Below are positions 25,854 through 33,544 of a DNA stretch of 56,266 bases, in pieces. Every line of letters starts with the position of its first letter. Position 1 is the stretch's first letter. The stretch is from NCBI GenBank assembly GCA_025060455.1, contig JANXBY010000035.1, forward strand, positions 1 to 56,266. Reading direction: 5' to 3'. Under the pieces are notes generated by a model. That model was not told the DNA's origin. It made no database searches and saw nothing but the letters and a program-made list of their open reading frames with translations. A program made the translations under genes and the position numbers. The stretch comes from Armatimonadota bacterium. GTDB lineage: Bacteria > Sysuimicrobiota > Sysuimicrobiia > Sysuimicrobiales > Sysuimicrobiaceae.

Positions 25854-27611
25854 ATGCCGGTGGTCGGGCGCGTCCACAAGGGTCGCTACCACGACTCCGT
25901 GGCCCTGATGCAGGCGCAGCAGATCCTGCGCCAGATGCCCGGGGTGGAGGAAGCTGGCGTGGTGATGGGCACCCCCGCCAACCTGGCCCTGCTGAGGGAC
26001 GCGGGCCTGGATGCCCCGGAGCTGGCCGAGGCCGGGCCGGACGACCTGGTGGCGGTGGTGCGGGCTGCCACGGAAGCAGATGCCCTGCGGGCCCTGGAGC
26101 GGCTGGAGGAGGCGCTGAGCACGCGGTCCCGGGGCGAGGGCCCCGCCTACCGTCCCCGGAGCGTGCGGACCGCGGTGCGGGCGCTGCCGGGCGCCAACGT
26201 GGCCTTGGTCTCGGCCCCGGGACGGTTCGCGGCCGCCGTGGCGGAGGAGGCTCTGAGGGAAGGGCTGCACGTCTTCCTGTTCAGCGACAACGTGCCGGTG
26301 GAGGAAGAGGTCCGCCTGAAGCAGCTGGCCCAGCAGCGTGGCCTTCTGGTCATGGGCCCCGACTGCGGGACGGCCATGGTGGCCGGCGTGGGGTTGGGGT
26401 TCGCCAACCGGGTCCGGCGCGGCGGCGTGGGGATCGTGGCCGCCTCCGGCACGGGCCTGCAAGAGGTGGCGTGCCTGGTGCACCGCTGGGGTGCAGGCGT
26501 CTCCCACGCCCTGGGCACCGGCGGGCGAGACCTGTCCGACGCGGTGGGCGGGGCCAGCTTCACCGCGGCCCTGGCGGCCCTTTCGGCCGACCCCGACACC
26601 CGCGTGGTCGTGGTGGTGTCCAAGCCGCCTTCCCCGAGGGTGGCGGAGCGGATCCTGGCCTTGGCGCGGCGCTGCGGAAAGCCGGTGGTGGTGAATTTCC
26701 TGGGCGCCCGGGCGGCGCGCAGCCGAGAGGGCATCTACTTCGCCTCGACCCTGGAGGAAGCCGCGCGCCTGGCCACCACTCTGGCGGGTGCGAGGCCAGG
26801 GGAGCCCGCCGCCGAGGAGATCTGCGCCCCGCCGCGGTGGGCTGTTGGCCAGCGGTGGGTCCGCGGGCTGTTCGTGGGGGGCACTCTGTGCGCGGAGGCT
26901 CAGCTGGTCCTCCGTCAGCGTCTGGGCCGCGTGTGGTCCAACGCGCCCCTCACCCCGGACGCCAAGCTGGCAGGGGTTACGAGCCGGGAGCACACGGTGC
27001 TGGATCTGGGCTCAGACGAGTTCACCGTGGGACGGCTGCACCCCATGCTGGATCCCTCTCCGCGGCGCCACCGGCTGATCCACGAGGCCCGGGATGCGGA
27101 GGTGGCGGTGGTGCTGGCGGACGTGGTGCTGGGCTACGGTGCCCATCCGGACCCCGCGGCCGAGCTGGCAGGGGCGTGGGAGGAGGCGGTGGATGTAGCC
27201 CGGGCCGCGGGCCGCGAGCTGGTGTGCGTGGCGTCCGTGTGCGGGACGGAGCTGGACCCTCAGCCGTACGCGCAGCAGGTGGAGCGGCTGCGCCAGGCCG
27301 GGATCGTGGTGGCGTCCACCAACGCCGCGGCCGCGCGCCTGGCCGCGGGCCTGTGCGCCGGTGCGGCGCCTCCGCAGGAGGCTGGTCCGTTGCCCTCCGT
27401 GGACGTACCCGATGCCGAAGAACCCCTGCCCGCGACGTCGGACGCCTTGCGGAGTCTGCTGAGGGGGCCTGTACGGGCGGTAAACGTGGGCCTGGAGACC
27501 TTCGCGCAGAGCCTGGTTGCCCAAGGCGTGCCAGTGGTCTCGGTGGACTGGAGGCCGCCCGCGGAGGGCGACGCGGGGCTGCTGGCACTCTTGTCGCGCC
27601 TGGGCGGCTGA
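25854..27611 (+). CDS. allF: FdrA/AllF family protein, probable carbamoyltransferase subunit
   Basis: This 585-aa protein is of the FdrA family, related in fold to the succinyl-CoA synthetase and acyl-CoA synthetase group (E. coli FdrA is about 555 aa). The family start RVHKGRYHDSVALMQAQQIL and the motif MGPDCGTAMV (from residue 167) are clear, followed by the Rossmann segment GVGIVAASGTGLQEVACLV. E. coli FdrA (renamed AllF) has been reported as one of three proteins needed for oxamate carbamoyltransferase in allantoin breakdown. ATG 25854 is chosen over upstream starts because of GGAGGA at 25841-25846. AllG follows after a 126-base gap. Confidence 0.85.
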   Translation: MPVVGRVHKGRYHDSVALMQAQQILRQMPGVEEAGVVMGTPANLALLRDAGLDAPELAEAGPDDLVAVVRAATEADALRALERLEEALSTRSRGEGPAYRPRSVRTAVRALPGANVALVSAPGRFAAAVAEEALREGLHVFLFSDNVPVEEEVRLKQLAQQRGLLVMGPDCGTAMVAGVGLGFANRVRRGGVGIVAASGTGLQEVACLVHRWGAGVSHALGTGGRDLSDAVGGASFTAALAALSADPDTRVVVVVSKPPSPRVAERILALARRCGKPVVVNFLGARAARSREGIYFASTLEEAARLATTLAGARPGEPAAEEICAPPRWAVGQRWVRGLFVGGTLCAEAQLVLRQRLGRVWSNAPLTPDAKLAGVTSREHTVLDLGSDEFTVGRLHPMLDPSPRRHRLIHEARDAEVAVVLADVVLGYGAHPDPAAELAGAWEEAVDVARAAGRELVCVASVCGTELDPQPYAQQVERLRQAGIVVASTNAAAARLAAGLCAGAAPPQEAGPLPSVDVPDAEEPLPATSDALRSLLRGPVRAVNVGLETFAQSLVAQGVPVVSVDWRPPAEGDAGLLALLSRLGG

Positions 27612-27648
27612 CCCGGGCGCCGCCGTCTGACGCCCTGCATCGGTCAGG

Positions 27649-27672
27649 TAAGATGTGGAATAAGATGTGGAA
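27649..27672. repeat. Perfect tandem 12-bp repeat (TAAGATGTGGAA twice)
   Basis: TAAGATGTGGAA occurs at 27649-27660 and again at 27661-27672 without spacing, in the allF-allG gap. It is unusually AT-rich for this DNA. TAAGAT is also close to a -10 box. It may be a pair of operator half-sites or a duplicated promoter element. Confidence 0.6.
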
Positions 27673-27698
27673 GCGGGCCCGGCGAGCCCAGGGCCCGC
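27673..27698 (+). terminator. Hairpin with T-rich tail after allF
   Basis: GCGGGCCC (27673-27680), 10 bases, GGGCCCGC (27691-27698) is a perfect 8-bp GC stem, followed by GTTTGGTTTG. This resembles a weak rho-independent terminator or an attenuator ahead of allG. It sits directly after the tandem repeat. AllG keeps its own ribosome-binding site (CAGGAGG). Confidence 0.45.
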
Positions 27699-27737
27699 GT
27701 TTGGTTTGACAACGCAGCTGCCCACAGGAGGCGCCCC

Positions 27738-28979
27738 GTGGACGTGGACGCGGCCAACGAGGTGGTGGTGCGGAGGATCCTGGAGTCGCACCCGGTGCTG
27801 GTCGGGGTCGGCAGGGCCCTGGACGTGGTGCCGGGCATGCGGAAAGACCTGATCCTGCACGCGGGGCCGCCGGTGACGTGGGACCGCATGTGCGGACCGC
27901 TGCGGGGAGCGGTGATCGGCGCACTCCTGTACGAGGGCCTGGCCCGCGACGAACGGGAGGCGGGGGAGCTGGCCGCGTCCGGGGCGGTGCGGTTCGAGCC
28001 CTGCCACCACCACGCAGCGGTGGGCCCCATGGCCGGTGTCACCACGGCCTCCATGCCCGTCTACATCGTGGAGAACCGGACCTTCGGAAACCGCGCCTAC
28101 TCCAACTTCAACGAGGGTTACGGCCGGGTACTGCGGTACGGCGCGTACGCCCCGGAGGTCCTGGATCGCCTGCGGTGGATCAACGACACGGTCGCCCCGG
28201 CCATCGGGGAGGCGCTGCAGCGCATGGGCGGGCTGGACATGAAGGCCACCATCGGCCGGCAGCTCACCATGGGGGACGAAGGGCACAACCGCAACGTGGC
28301 GGGCTCCAGCCTGTTCGCGCGGCAGCTGGCCCCCGCCTTGGCGGACTGCGACTTGCCCCGGGAGGTGCTGTCCGGGGTCCTTCGGTATCTGGCGGACAAC
28401 GACCTGGCCATTCTGAATCCGGTGATGGCCGCCTGCAAGGCCACCATGGACGCCGCGCACGGGGTTTCAGGGTCCAGCGTGGTCACCTGCATGGCGCGCA
28501 ACGGCACCGAGTTCGGGATCCGGGTCTCGGGCCTGGGCGACCGGTGGTTCGTGGCCCCCGCGCCCGTGCCCAAGGGTCTGTACTTCCCCGGGTTCCGGGA
28601 CGAGGACGCCAACCCCGACATCGGAGACTCCACCATCACGGAGACCGCGGGCATCGGTGCTTTCGCCATGGCCGCGTCTCCCGCCATCGTGAGGTTCGTG
28701 GGCGGTACTCCCCAGGAGGCCCTGACAGCCACCCTGGAGATGTACGAGATCACCGTGGCGGAGAACCCCGCCTTCGCCATCCCGCAGCTGGACTTCCGGG
28801 GGGCGCCGACGGGCATCGACGTGCGGAAGGTGGTGCGCACGGGGATCACCCCGCGGGTGAACACCGGGATCGCCCACCGGGAGCCGGGCGTGGGGCAGAT
28901 CGGCGCAGGGTTGGTGCGGCCGCCCATCCGGCCTTTCCAGGAGGCGCTGCGGGCGCTGGCGGAGCTGGTCTCCCCATGA
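27738..28979 (+). CDS. allG: DUF1116 family protein (YlbE/AllG), probable carbamoyltransferase subunit
   Basis: This 413-aa protein matches the DUF1116 family (E. coli YlbE, about 420 aa). Recognisable sequences are PVLVGVGRALDVVPGM, GPPVTWDRMCGPLRGAVIGA, the His-rich CHHHAAVGPMAGV (from residue 89), VENRTFGNRAYSNFNEGYG and MARNGTEFGIRVSG. YlbE (AllG) is reported to act with AllF and AllH in oxamate carbamoyl transfer. The GTG start at 27738 follows CAGGAGG. Its stop overlaps the ABC ATPase start by ATGA, so it is coupled to nucleoside-type uptake genes. Confidence 0.88.
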   Translation: MDVDAANEVVVRRILESHPVLVGVGRALDVVPGMRKDLILHAGPPVTWDRMCGPLRGAVIGALLYEGLARDEREAGELAASGAVRFEPCHHHAAVGPMAGVTTASMPVYIVENRTFGNRAYSNFNEGYGRVLRYGAYAPEVLDRLRWINDTVAPAIGEALQRMGGLDMKATIGRQLTMGDEGHNRNVAGSSLFARQLAPALADCDLPREVLSGVLRYLADNDLAILNPVMAACKATMDAAHGVSGSSVVTCMARNGTEFGIRVSGLGDRWFVAPAPVPKGLYFPGFRDEDANPDIGDSTITETAGIGAFAMAASPAIVRFVGGTPQEALTATLEMYEITVAENPAFAIPQLDFRGAPTGIDVRKVVRTGITPRVNTGIAHREPGVGQIGAGLVRPPIRPFQEALRALAELVSP

Positions 28980-30490
28980 CCGCCCCTCTGGTGCGCATGC
29001 GCGGCATCTCCAAGCGCTTCGGGCCCGTGGTGGCCCTGGACGGCGCGGAGTTCGAACTCCTGGCGGGCGAGGTGCACGGGCTGCTCGGTGAGAACGGTGC
29101 GGGTAAGACCACCCTGATGAACGTGCTGGCAGGGCTGTACCGGGCGGACGCGGGCGAGGTGGAGGTGGACGGACGGCCTGCGGCCATCCGGGAGCCCCGG
29201 GACGCGGTGCGGCTGGGAATTGGGATGGTGCACCAGCACTTCGAGCTCGTGGGTCAACTGAGCGCCCTGGAGAACGTGGTGCTGGGTCGCGAGGGCGGCG
29301 CGTGGCTGCGGACGGACCGCCTGCGGCGCGAGGTGCAGGCCCTCATGGAGAGGGTAGGCCTGCCGGTGCCGCTGGACCGTCCGGTGCGGGAGCTGCCCGT
29401 GGGAGTCCAGCAGAAAGTGGAGATCCTCAAGGCCCTGTACCGGGGAGCCCGGGTGCTGATCCTGGACGAGCCCACCACCCTGCTGACCCCGCAGGAGGTG
29501 GACAGCCTGTTCGCCTCCGTGCGCGCCTTGGTGGAAGCAGGGGTTTCCGTGGTGTTCATCACCCACAAGCTGCACGAGGTGCTCCGCACCTGCGACCGGG
29601 TGACGGTGATGCGCCGGGGCCGGCGGGTGGTCACCGTGGGCCGACAGGAGGCCGACCCCACGCGCCTGGTGGAGTGGATGGTGGGCACCGCTCCACCCCC
29701 ACCCGCAGCCCGCAACCCCTCCCCGCCCGGCCGGCCGGTGCTGGAGCTGGAGGCGGTGAAGGTACTGGACAGCCGCGGCGTGCTGGCCCTGGACGGGTGC
29801 ACCCTGGCCGTGAGGGCCGGCGAGCTGGTGGGGGTGGCGGGCGTGAGTGGAAACGGGCAGCAGGCTCTGGCCTCGGTGGTGGCGGGGACCGTACGGCCTG
29901 CGTCCGGGGTGGTGCGGCTGGATGGCCGGGTGGCCACGCGGCACGGGGTGGCGGAGCGGATGCGTGCGGGCGTGCTCAGCGTCCCCGAGGACCGGTTGCG
30001 GGACGGAATCCTGCCCCGCATGAGTGTGGCGGAGAACGTGCTGCTGGGGCGCCACCGGCTGCACTTCCGGGGCGTGTGGTACGAGCCGGAAGTCGGTCGC
30101 CGGCTCGCTCAACAGGCCATTGAGGAGTTCCGCATCGCCTGCCCCGGGCCGGACGCCCCCGCGGGCCAGCTCAGCGGCGGCAACCTGCAGAAGCTCATCG
30201 CGGCCCGGGTGTTCGGCGGCGCCCGCGAGCGCGGCGCGCGGCTGCTGGTGGCGCACAACCCGACCCGGGGCCTGGACGTGCCCTCCACGGAGTTCCTGCA
30301 CGGCCGGCTGGTGGAGTTCTGCCAGGCGGGAGGGGCGGTCCTGCTCATCTCGGAGGACCTGGACGAGCTGCTGAAGCTGTCGGACCGCATCGCGGTCCTG
30401 TACCGCGGACGAGTGGTGGCAGAGTTCCCCAGGGGACGGTTCGACCGGTACGAGATCGGACGCGCCATGACCGGAGGGGTCTCGGCATGA
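28976..30490 (+). CDS. ABC transporter ATPase, two nucleotide-binding domains (second BMP system)
   Basis: This tandem ATPase (504 aa) is parallel to the one at 22851-24404. Domain 1 has Walker A GENGAGKTT and Walker B VLILDEPTTLLTP; domain 2 has the degenerate GVSGNGQQA and the signature LSGGNLQKLIAAR. ATG 28976 overlaps the allG stop (ATGA), and the stop overlaps the first permease. It belongs to the RbsA/NupO-like class used by BMP-type uptake systems. Confidence 0.9.
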   Translation: MTAPLVRMRGISKRFGPVVALDGAEFELLAGEVHGLLGENGAGKTTLMNVLAGLYRADAGEVEVDGRPAAIREPRDAVRLGIGMVHQHFELVGQLSALENVVLGREGGAWLRTDRLRREVQALMERVGLPVPLDRPVRELPVGVQQKVEILKALYRGARVLILDEPTTLLTPQEVDSLFASVRALVEAGVSVVFITHKLHEVLRTCDRVTVMRRGRRVVTVGRQEADPTRLVEWMVGTAPPPPAARNPSPPGRPVLELEAVKVLDSRGVLALDGCTLAVRAGELVGVAGVSGNGQQALASVVAGTVRPASGVVRLDGRVATRHGVAERMRAGVLSVPEDRLRDGILPRMSVAENVLLGRHRLHFRGVWYEPEVGRRLAQQAIEEFRIACPGPDAPAGQLSGGNLQKLIAARVFGGARERGARLLVAHNPTRGLDVPSTEFLHGRLVEFCQAGGAVLLISEDLDELLKLSDRIAVLYRGRVVAEFPRGRFDRYEIGRAMTGGVSA

Positions 30491-31518
30491 CCACGGGGGC
30501 CGCGCCGCGCGGCGGGTGGCAGGCCGCCTGGCCGTACGCGGGTGCGCTGGCCATCGCCCTAGCGGTGCTGGCGGGGCTCGTGGCGGCGCTGGGAGGCAAC
30601 GCCTCCGAGGCGCTGGCGGGGGTGTTCCGGGCGGCTTTCGGCACGGGCGCGGGCCTGGGCCAGACCCTGAACAAGACCACCCCGCTTTTGCTGGGCAGCC
30701 TGGCGGTGGTGCTGGGCCTGCGGGCGGGCGTGTTCAACATCGGGGTGGACGGGCAGATCTACGCGGGGGCGGTGGCCGCCACCGGTGCGGCCTTCCTGCT
30801 GGCGGACGTTCCCAGAGCCGTGGCACTACCCGGGGTGCTGCTGGCAGGCCTGGCGGGCGGTGCGGCGTGGGGCCTGCTGCCCGGATTGCTGCGGGCACGC
30901 ATGGGCGTGAACGAGATCTTCGTGACCGTGATGCTGAACTTCGTCGCCTTGTTCCTGGTCGAGTACCTGAGCACCGGCCCCTGGAACGACCCCACCGCGG
31001 GCGAGGCCATCACCCGGGCCATTCCGCCCCAGGCAACTCTCCCGTGGCTTTTCGCCCGCGCGGGAGCCCACGCGGGTGTTCTTTTGGCCTTGGCGGCGGC
31101 CGGAGGGGTGTGGCTGCTGCTGTACCGCACGGTGTTCGGCTACGAGCTGCGAGCTACGGGCGACAACCCCTCCGCAGCCCTGGTAGGCGGCGTGCCCGTG
31201 GCCCGGGTGGTGGCGGTGGCCCTGGTGGCCAGCGGCGCGCTGGCGGGGCTGGCGGGCGCGGTGGAGGTCAGCGGGTTCCACTACCGGCTGATCCTGGGGC
31301 TTTCGCCCGGCTACGGGATGATGGCCATCCTCATCGCGGTGCTCAGCCGTCGTCACCCGCTGCTGGCTGTGCCCGCGGCCCTGGGGTTCGCAGCCCTTCT
31401 GGTGGGTACTGACTCCCTGCAGCGGAGCGTGGGCCTGCCTGCCAGCGCGGTATTCGTGGTGCAGGCGGCGCTGCTGCTGGTGCTGCTGGCGGTGGAGGGC
31501 GTGCGGAGGGCGCGGTGA
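30487..31518 (+). CDS. ABC transporter permease (second BMP system, first permease)
   Basis: This integral membrane permease (343 aa) shows the family marks LRAGVFNIGVDGQIYAGAVA, ARMGVNEIFVTVMLNFVALF and GYELRATGDNPSAALVGGVP, the last being the loop that contacts the ATPase. ATG 30487 overlaps the ATPase stop and the stop overlaps the next permease (GTGA). It corresponds to the permease at 21724-22854 in the other system. Confidence 0.9.
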   Translation: MTTGAAPRGGWQAAWPYAGALAIALAVLAGLVAALGGNASEALAGVFRAAFGTGAGLGQTLNKTTPLLLGSLAVVLGLRAGVFNIGVDGQIYAGAVAATGAAFLLADVPRAVALPGVLLAGLAGGAAWGLLPGLLRARMGVNEIFVTVMLNFVALFLVEYLSTGPWNDPTAGEAITRAIPPQATLPWLFARAGAHAGVLLALAAAGGVWLLLYRTVFGYELRATGDNPSAALVGGVPVARVVAVALVASGALAGLAGAVEVSGFHYRLILGLSPGYGMMAILIAVLSRRHPLLAVPAALGFAALLVGTDSLQRSVGLPASAVFVVQAALLLVLLAVEGVRRAR

Positions 31519-32453
31519 GCTGGGAGCTGTTCGCAGACCCGTCCCTGTTCCGCCTGGCGGTGGCCATGGCGGTGCCGCTGGTCCTGGCCAGCGCCGGCGA
31601 AGTGCTGATGGAGCGGGGCGGGATCCTCAACGTGGCCGTCGAGGGCATGGTCACCCTCGGAGCCGCGGCGGCCTTCCTGGCAGGGTTTGCCACCGGCAGC
31701 ACCTGGGTCGGTTTCACGGCCGCGGCCGCCGCCGGCGTCCTGGTGGCGTCGGTGCTGGCCCACTACGCAGTGGTCTGGCGGCAGGAGCAGGTGACCGTGG
31801 GCCTCACCCTGTATGTGCTGTGCCTGGGGCTGGCGTCCTTGCTGTACCGGGTGGTGGTGGGCGTGCGGCTCTCCCCGCCGCGGGTGGAGACGCTGCAGCC
31901 GGTCTCCCTGCCCGTGCTGAGCCAGGTGCCGGTGCTCGGCGAGGTGCTGTTCCGCCAGCACGCCCTGGTGTACCTGTCCGCCGCGGTGGTGGCCGCAGCA
32001 CACGTGCTGTTGTTCCGCACCGCCCTGGGGCTGCGGCTGCGGTCGGTGGGCGAGAACCCCGTGGCCGCGGACACCGTAGGGGTGGACGTGTTCCGGCTGC
32101 GCAGGGCCGCCGCGGCCGCCGGCGGGGCGCTGGTGGGGCTCGCAGGCGCCAGCCTGCCCTTCACCCTCACGGGGACCTTCACGGAGGGTATCGCGGGCGG
32201 GCGGGGGTGGATCGCCCTGATGTTGGTCATCTTCGGGCGGTGGACGCCCGCGGGGGCCGCGGGCGGGGCGTTGTTATTCGCGTACGTGGAGGCGCTGCAG
32301 TTCAAGCTGGCCATGACGAGCCGGGCGGTGCCCCCGCAGTTCCTCCAGATGCTGCCGTACCTCTTCGCGGTGGCGGTGCTGGTCCGCGCGTACCGGGGAG
32401 CCCAGGCCCCGGGGGCCCTGGGCAAGCCATACCACCGGGAGGCGCGGGCGTAA
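31515..32453 (+). CDS. ABC transporter permease (second BMP system, second permease)
   Basis: This is the shorter permease (312 aa) of the pair, with LVLASAGEVLMERGGILNVA, the nucleoside-type permease N-terminus, and ALGLRLRSVGENPVAADTVG, the ATPase-contacting loop. GTG 31515 overlaps the preceding stop. It pairs with the gene at 30487 and corresponds to 20855-21727 in the other system. Confidence 0.9.
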   Translation: MSWELFADPSLFRLAVAMAVPLVLASAGEVLMERGGILNVAVEGMVTLGAAAAFLAGFATGSTWVGFTAAAAAGVLVASVLAHYAVVWRQEQVTVGLTLYVLCLGLASLLYRVVVGVRLSPPRVETLQPVSLPVLSQVPVLGEVLFRQHALVYLSAAVVAAAHVLLFRTALGLRLRSVGENPVAADTVGVDVFRLRRAAAAAGGALVGLAGASLPFTLTGTFTEGIAGGRGWIALMLVIFGRWTPAGAAGGALLFAYVEALQFKLAMTSRAVPPQFLQMLPYLFAVAVLVRAYRGAQAPGALGKPYHREARA

Positions 32454-32474
32454 AAAAGCAGGGGAGGTGATCCA

Positions 32475-33461
32475 GTGCGACGGGTGATGTGGCTGCTGCT
32501 GGTCAGCGTGGCGGTGGCGGCGGGTCTACCCTCCGGGGCCGCTCCCGCGCGGCCGCGGATGGCCATGATCCTTCCGGGCGTGATCCAGGACGCGGACTTC
32601 AACGCGGTGGGCTACCAGGCCCTCAAGGAGGTCCAGGCCACCACCGGGGTGCAGACCGCGCACTCCGAGCAGGTGGCGGTGGCGGACGCGGAGCGGGTGG
32701 CGCGGGAGTACCTGAGCGCGGGCTACAGCATCGTGGCCTTCCACGGGGGCCAGTACCTGACCATCGTGCAGAAGCTGGCGCCCCTGTTCCCGGACGCCAC
32801 CTTCATCATGGAGTCCTCGGGGCAGATCCCCAACCTGCCGGCCAACGTGTGGAACATCGGCCGCAAGTTCTACGAGGGCTTCTACGTCCTCGGCGTCCTG
32901 GGTGCCCTGGCCACCCGCTCCAACAAGGTGGGCTACATCGCGGGCATCCGACTGCCGGACTTCGTGGCGTCCTTGAACGCGGTATTCCAGGCGGTGGCGA
33001 AGTACAACCCCCGGGCGGAGGTGCTGTACACCTTCGTGGGTGACCAGAACGACCCCGTGAAGGCACGCCAGGCGGCGGAGTCCCAGATCGCCGCGGGCGT
33101 GGACTTCATCGTGATCAGCGTGAACCTCGGGACGGTGGGGGTGATCGAGGCCGCGCGGGCAGCCCGGCGGCCTGTGCTCCTCACCACCTTCTACACGGAC
33201 AAGAGCAGCTACGCGCCGCAGCACTTCACCGCCTCTCTCCTGTCCAACTTCGGCAAGCCCTACGTGGAGGTGGTGCGGCAGATCCTGGCCGGCCGTCGGT
33301 CCGGCTACTACGAGATGCGGCCGGGTGCGGGCTTCGGGCTCACCCCGCCCAAGAACGTGCCGCCGGAGGTGAGCCGGCGGGTTCAGGAGGTGTGGCGGGC
33401 GGTGGTGTTGCGCCAGGAACGCATCGAGGAGGTCACCGACCGGATCGTGGAACGGCGGTAG
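32475..33461 (+). CDS. BMP family ABC transporter substrate-binding protein (short form)
   Basis: This 328-aa binding protein has a Sec signal (residues about 4-22, no lipobox Cys) and the BMP-family core IQDADFNAVGYQALKEVQAT, SIVAFHGGQYLTIVQKLAPL and YEGFYVLGVLGALATRSNKV. The GTG start at 32475 follows a strong GGGGAGGTGA (32461-32470). It closes the operon allF/allG-ATPase-permease-permease-BMP. Purine nucleosides are the known ligands of the family; the co-transcribed allG suggests a compound feeding N-heterocycle breakdown. Confidence 0.88.
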   Translation: MRRVMWLLLVSVAVAAGLPSGAAPARPRMAMILPGVIQDADFNAVGYQALKEVQATTGVQTAHSEQVAVADAERVAREYLSAGYSIVAFHGGQYLTIVQKLAPLFPDATFIMESSGQIPNLPANVWNIGRKFYEGFYVLGVLGALATRSNKVGYIAGIRLPDFVASLNAVFQAVAKYNPRAEVLYTFVGDQNDPVKARQAAESQIAAGVDFIVISVNLGTVGVIEAARAARRPVLLTTFYTDKSSYAPQHFTASLLSNFGKPYVEVVRQILAGRRSGYYEMRPGAGFGLTPPKNVPPEVSRRVQEVWRAVVLRQERIEEVTDRIVERR

Positions 33462-33491
33462 GGGCGTGGGGCGGCGCTGCCGTGCTAACCT

Positions 33492-33504
33492 CACCTCGGA
33501 GGTG
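33492..33504. promoter_or_regulatory. 13-bp palindrome before accDA
   Basis: CACCTCGGAGGTG is a perfect palindrome around a central G, in the 83-base spacer between the BMP gene and the fused carboxyltransferase gene. It may be an operator or a short hairpin. It is 41 bases from the accDA start. Confidence 0.25.
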
Positions 33505-33544
33505 TGGCCCGGAAGTTGCCCTGTGCCCCGTGCAGGAGGGCCGG

